Shown piece by piece: positions 14,755-16,949 of a stretch of DNA of 16,949 bases. The notes beneath the pieces were generated by a model that was given only the letters and a program-made list of their open reading frames with translations, was not told where the DNA came from and searched no databases. The position numbers and the translations under genes are program-made. Location of the stretch: the NCBI GenBank assembly GCA_041488095.1, contig JBGPOP010000057.1, forward strand, positions 1 to 16,949. Direction: 5' to 3'. How positions within the stretch are numbered: position 1 is the first letter of the stretch; the number at the start of each line of letters is the position of its first letter. The DNA comes from DASYPQ01 sp041488095 (GTDB lineage: Bacteria > Planctomycetota > UBA1135 > GCA-002686595).

Positions 14755-15801
14755 GTGAGATTCGAGAACGTCTGCATCGAGGCCTTCGCGCACGTCCTCC
14801 CCGAGAGGGCCGTGACGTCCGCGGAGATCGAAGCGCGCCTCGCGCCGCTCTACGAGCGCCTGCGTCTCTCGCCCGGGCGCCTGGAGATGATGAGCGGCAT
14901 CCGCGAGCGGCGTTTCTTCGATCCCGGGACGCGGCCGAGCGCCATCGCGGCTCGCGCCGGCTCGCGCGCCCTCGAGAAGTGCGCGATCGACCGCGATAGG
15001 ATCGGCTGCATCGTGCACGCCGCCGTGTGCCGCGACTTCCTCGAGCCGGCGACCGCCTCGGTCGTGCACCACGCGCTCGAGCTCCCGCCGCGCTGCATCG
15101 CCTTCGACCTCTCGAACGCGTGCCTGGGTTTCGCCAACGCGATGGCCGTCACCGGCGCGATGATCGAGCGCGGCGAGATCGAGGCCGCGCTCGTCGTCTC
15201 GGGCGAGGACGGCGGGCCGCTCGTCGAGGCGACGCTGAGCGCGCTGCTCGAGAATCCTCGCGCCGGCCGCGCGGAGCTGAAGCGAGCGCACGCGTCCCTG
15301 ACCATCGGCTCGGCCGGCGCGGCCTGCGTGCTCGCGCACCGGTCGCTCTCGGGGAGCCCGCGGAGGCTCGTCGCCGGCGCGGCTCTCTCCGACACGCAGC
15401 ACCACGATCTCTGCCACGGCGGACAAGAGGAAGGACTCTCAGGCCCGCTCATGGAGACCGACTCCGAGGCTCTGCTCCGGGCAGGCAACGCGCTCGCAGC
15501 GCGGACGTTCGAGGCTTTCCTGGGCGAGGTCGGCTGGTCGAGAGGCGACGTCCAGCGCGTCGTCACGCACCAGGTCGGCAGCGTGCACAGGAAGCTGCTC
15601 TTCGAGACTCTCGGGCTCGACCCGGCCATCGATTTCCCGACCGTCGAGACGCTCGGCAACACCGGTTCGGCTTCGCTTCCCGTGTGCTTCTCGATGGCGG
15701 AGGAGGCGGGATTCATACGCCCTCCGGGAAAGAACGGCCAGCGCGTCGCGATGCTCGGGATCGGCAGCGGGCTCGCGTGCATGATGCTCGGTGTGGAATA
15801 G
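14755..15801 (+). CDS. OleA-like thiolase-superfamily enzyme (ketoacyl-ACP synthase III type)
   Basis: The 348-residue protein is closer to OleA than to FabH. OleA joins two fatty acyl-CoAs head to head to give a beta-keto acid, the first step to long-chain olefins or ketones. The start MRFENVCIEAFAHVLPE, the block MMSGIRERRFFD, VCRDFLEPATASVV and FDLSNACLGFANAM all follow the OleA pattern as I remember it. The nucleophile is Cys123, with His272 (THQVGS) and Asn302 (GNTGSAS) completing the triad. Glu97 in RDFLEP corresponds to the OleA catalytic Glu that reaches into the partner subunit. The GTG start at 14755 is the only early start that keeps the conserved N-terminus. No oleB, oleC or oleD gene is adjacent; the phosphatase gene starts one base after the stop codon. 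A FabH-like role in lipid synthesis remains possible. Confidence 0.85.
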   Translation: MRFENVCIEAFAHVLPERAVTSAEIEARLAPLYERLRLSPGRLEMMSGIRERRFFDPGTRPSAIAARAGSRALEKCAIDRDRIGCIVHAAVCRDFLEPATASVVHHALELPPRCIAFDLSNACLGFANAMAVTGAMIERGEIEAALVVSGEDGGPLVEATLSALLENPRAGRAELKRAHASLTIGSAGAACVLAHRSLSGSPRRLVAGAALSDTQHHDLCHGGQEEGLSGPLMETDSEALLRAGNALAARTFEAFLGEVGWSRGDVQRVVTHQVGSVHRKLLFETLGLDPAIDFPTVETLGNTGSASLPVCFSMAEEAGFIRPPGKNGQRVAMLGIGSGLACMMLGVE

Positions 15802-15802
15802 C

Positions 15803-16810
15803 ATGGCCGCCGGCGTGAAGCGCAGGGTCCTCCTCGCCGTCCTGCTGCTCGCAGCGCTGGCCGTGGCGCTGTGGGTGTCCATCCAGGTCAGGCCAGGCGA
15901 GGAGGACAGCGAGCGCAACGAAGCTTCGCCGTCGTTCGGCGAGAGCGCCGTCCGGAACGCGCGCCCGGCTCCGCCGCTCGAGGAGCTGCGGTTCGCGGAG
16001 GGCGGGCCGGCGCTCTCGTTCTTCGCGCTCGGCGACACGGGCTGGGGCGGCGCGGTGCTGGCCGCGAACGCCGCGGCGATGGAGCGCTCGGCCGAGGCGC
16101 GACCGGTCGACCTGGTGCTCCTGCTCGGGGACAACTTCTACCGGAGCGGGGTGAAATCGGTCGAGGACGAGCTGTGGCGCACGCGCTTCGAGGAAGCGTT
16201 CGTCGGGGCGAAGCTGCAGGTGCCGTTCTACGCGGTGCTCGGCAACCACGACCACTACGGGGACTGCGATGCGCAGATCGAGTACTCGGCGCGAAGCGCG
16301 CGGTGGCGGATGCCGGCGCGGTGGTACACGTTCACGAAGGAGCTGCGCGGAGGAGGCGAGGCGCAGTTCTTCGCGCTCGACACGCAGCCGATCAAGAACG
16401 GGTGGTTCAAGGATCGGGGGCAGAGGCGCTGGCTGGAGGAGGAGCTCTCGCGGTCGAAGGCGCGCTGGAAGATCGTGTTCGGCCACCATCCCGTGCTCTC
16501 GAACGGAGCGCACGGGCCGACGGAAGGGTTCGACGAGGTGTTGGCGCCGCTGTTCGGGCGCTACGGCGTCGATCTCTACTTCTCCGGACACGACCACGAC
16601 CTGCAGATCGTGCGCTCGGCGGCGGGCTGGCTGCAGATCGTCAGCGGGGGAGGCTCGAGCACGCGCGACACGAGCTACGGGGAAGGCTCGCTCTTTGCCG
16701 CGGGGTCGCCGGGCTATGCGTGGGTCGGGATCGGGACGAAGGAGATGTGGATCGAGATCGCGACGGCGGCGGGCGGGCCGCTCTTTCGATTCAAGGTGGA
16801 GAAGCCCTGA
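15803..16810 (+). CDS. Membrane-anchored metallophosphoesterase of the purple acid phosphatase type
   Basis: The 335-residue protein opens with a basic stretch and one hydrophobic segment (MAAGVKRRVLLAVLLLAALA to about residue 29), a signal anchor or uncleaved leader that places the enzyme outside the cytoplasm. The dinuclear-metal motifs occur in order: ALGDTGWGG, LLLGDNFYRSGV, AVLGNHDHYGD, VFGHHPVLSNG and YFSGHDHDLQI. The GDNFY...GV and GNHDH forms match the small tartrate-resistant (ACP5-like) purple acid phosphatases, which hydrolyse phosphomonoesters. The ATG at 15803 comes one base after the OleA-like stop, so the two genes are very probably co-transcribed. A GTG at 15791 would overlap that gene and add only four residues. 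The palindrome 16804-16823 contains its stop codon. The substrate is unknown. Confidence 0.9.
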   Translation: MAAGVKRRVLLAVLLLAALAVALWVSIQVRPGEEDSERNEASPSFGESAVRNARPAPPLEELRFAEGGPALSFFALGDTGWGGAVLAANAAAMERSAEARPVDLVLLLGDNFYRSGVKSVEDELWRTRFEEAFVGAKLQVPFYAVLGNHDHYGDCDAQIEYSARSARWRMPARWYTFTKELRGGGEAQFFALDTQPIKNGWFKDRGQRRWLEEELSRSKARWKIVFGHHPVLSNGAHGPTEGFDEVLAPLFGRYGVDLYFSGHDHDLQIVRSAAGWLQIVSGGGSSTRDTSYGEGSLFAAGSPGYAWVGIGTKEMWIEIATAAGGPLFRFKVEKP

Positions 16811-16823
16811 CGATTATCAGGGC
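16804..16823. terminator. Palindrome containing two opposed stop codons
   Basis: GCCCTGA at 16804-16810 pairs with TCAGGGC at 16817-16823 around the loop CGATTA. The left arm holds the TGA of the phosphatase gene and the right arm holds the TGA, on the minus strand, of the converging partial gene. It could act as a short bidirectional terminator or 3' stabiliser for both. No T-run follows on either side, so factor-independent termination is uncertain. Confidence 0.55.
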
Positions 16824-16948
16824 GTGAAGACCACCTGCACGCCGTTCGAGAAGTTGGTCCCGCTGTGGCAAGGGCCTTGGGGGTCGCGGTACCAGATCTG
16901 GAAGTTCCAGGTCGAGCCGGGCTGGATGTGGCCGGCGGTTTGAGGGAA
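16817..16948 (-). CDS. C-terminal end of a secreted protein, 5' part outside the window
   Basis: Reading inward from the right edge on the minus strand, 43 codons are open before the TGA at 16819-16817. They include TAGHIQPGSTWNFQIWYRD and end SNGVQVVFTP. The order (aromatic strand with WYRD, one Cys, Asn-Phe-Ser-Asn-Gly, hydrophobic ending) parallels the last residues of the 11880-13130 secreted protein (YYQTLYRD to AVRIVW). I infer the same type of terminal domain. The fragment is too short to name the protein. Confidence 0.7.
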   Translation of the reverse strand, partial: FPQTAGHIQPGSTWNFQIWYRDPQGPCHSGTNFSNGVQVVFTP

Positions 16949-16949
16949 G

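Overview
This is a high-GC bacterial chromosomal window with eleven protein-coding genes, two of them cut by the window ends. No stretch longer than about 190 bases lacks a gene. No tRNA, rRNA or CRISPR array was seen. The organism is probably a planctomycete or a relative. The reason is a secreted protein (11880-13130) and a gene fragment at the right edge that share a Cys-poor C-terminal domain ending in a 'WYRD' or 'LYRD' strand, which I associate from memory with planctomycete surface proteins. That is inference, not a database result.

Layout, left to right. (1) The 3' two-thirds of recJ (1-1332) is followed closely by a small MESH1/SpoT-type HD hydrolase gene (1345-1962). (2) Converging on these from the minus strand is a two-gene unit: an exonuclease III gene (xth, 4096-4866), whose stop overlaps the start of a large DUF5916/CBM9-type outer-membrane protein gene (1964-4096). 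(3) Divergent from xth is polA (5055-7760), a complete DNA polymerase I with all three domains. (4) Next come an unrecognised gene (7952-9268, minus) and a REP-associated tyrosine transposase (RAYT, 9435-10445, minus). (5) A polyferredoxin with five predicted [4Fe-4S] sites and an unusual central domain (10634-11788, plus) ends at a very strong hairpin terminator. (6) On the minus strand lie the secreted protein gene and dinB (DNA polymerase IV, 13342-14589). (7) Divergent from dinB are an OleA-like thiolase (14755-15801) and a membrane-anchored purple-acid-phosphatase-like enzyme (15803-16810). (8) A palindrome holding two opposed stop codons closes the window, with the last 43 codons of another secreted protein gene.

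The most striking structure is a family of about 30-nt repeats with core GGAATAC(G/C)GGTACC-like at one end and TTCTTCCTCG at the other. Nine recognisable copies, plus one partial, occupy three neighbouring intergenic zones: xth/polA, the polA 3' side, and both sides of the RAYT gene. In each zone the outer copies form an inverted pair with the GGAATAC ends pointing outward at the neighbouring genes. Around the RAYT gene the pair brackets the transposase. Between xth and polA it is a perfect 45-bp inverted repeat that contains both start codons. I read this as a RAYT element with two derived, transposase-less pairs that now form the 5' or 3' flanks of polA, xth and the polyferredoxin gene.

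Four genes (recJ, xth, polA, dinB) belong to DNA repair or replication. They are not one operon, but xth and polA share a repeat-built divergent control region and act in the same base-excision-repair pathway.
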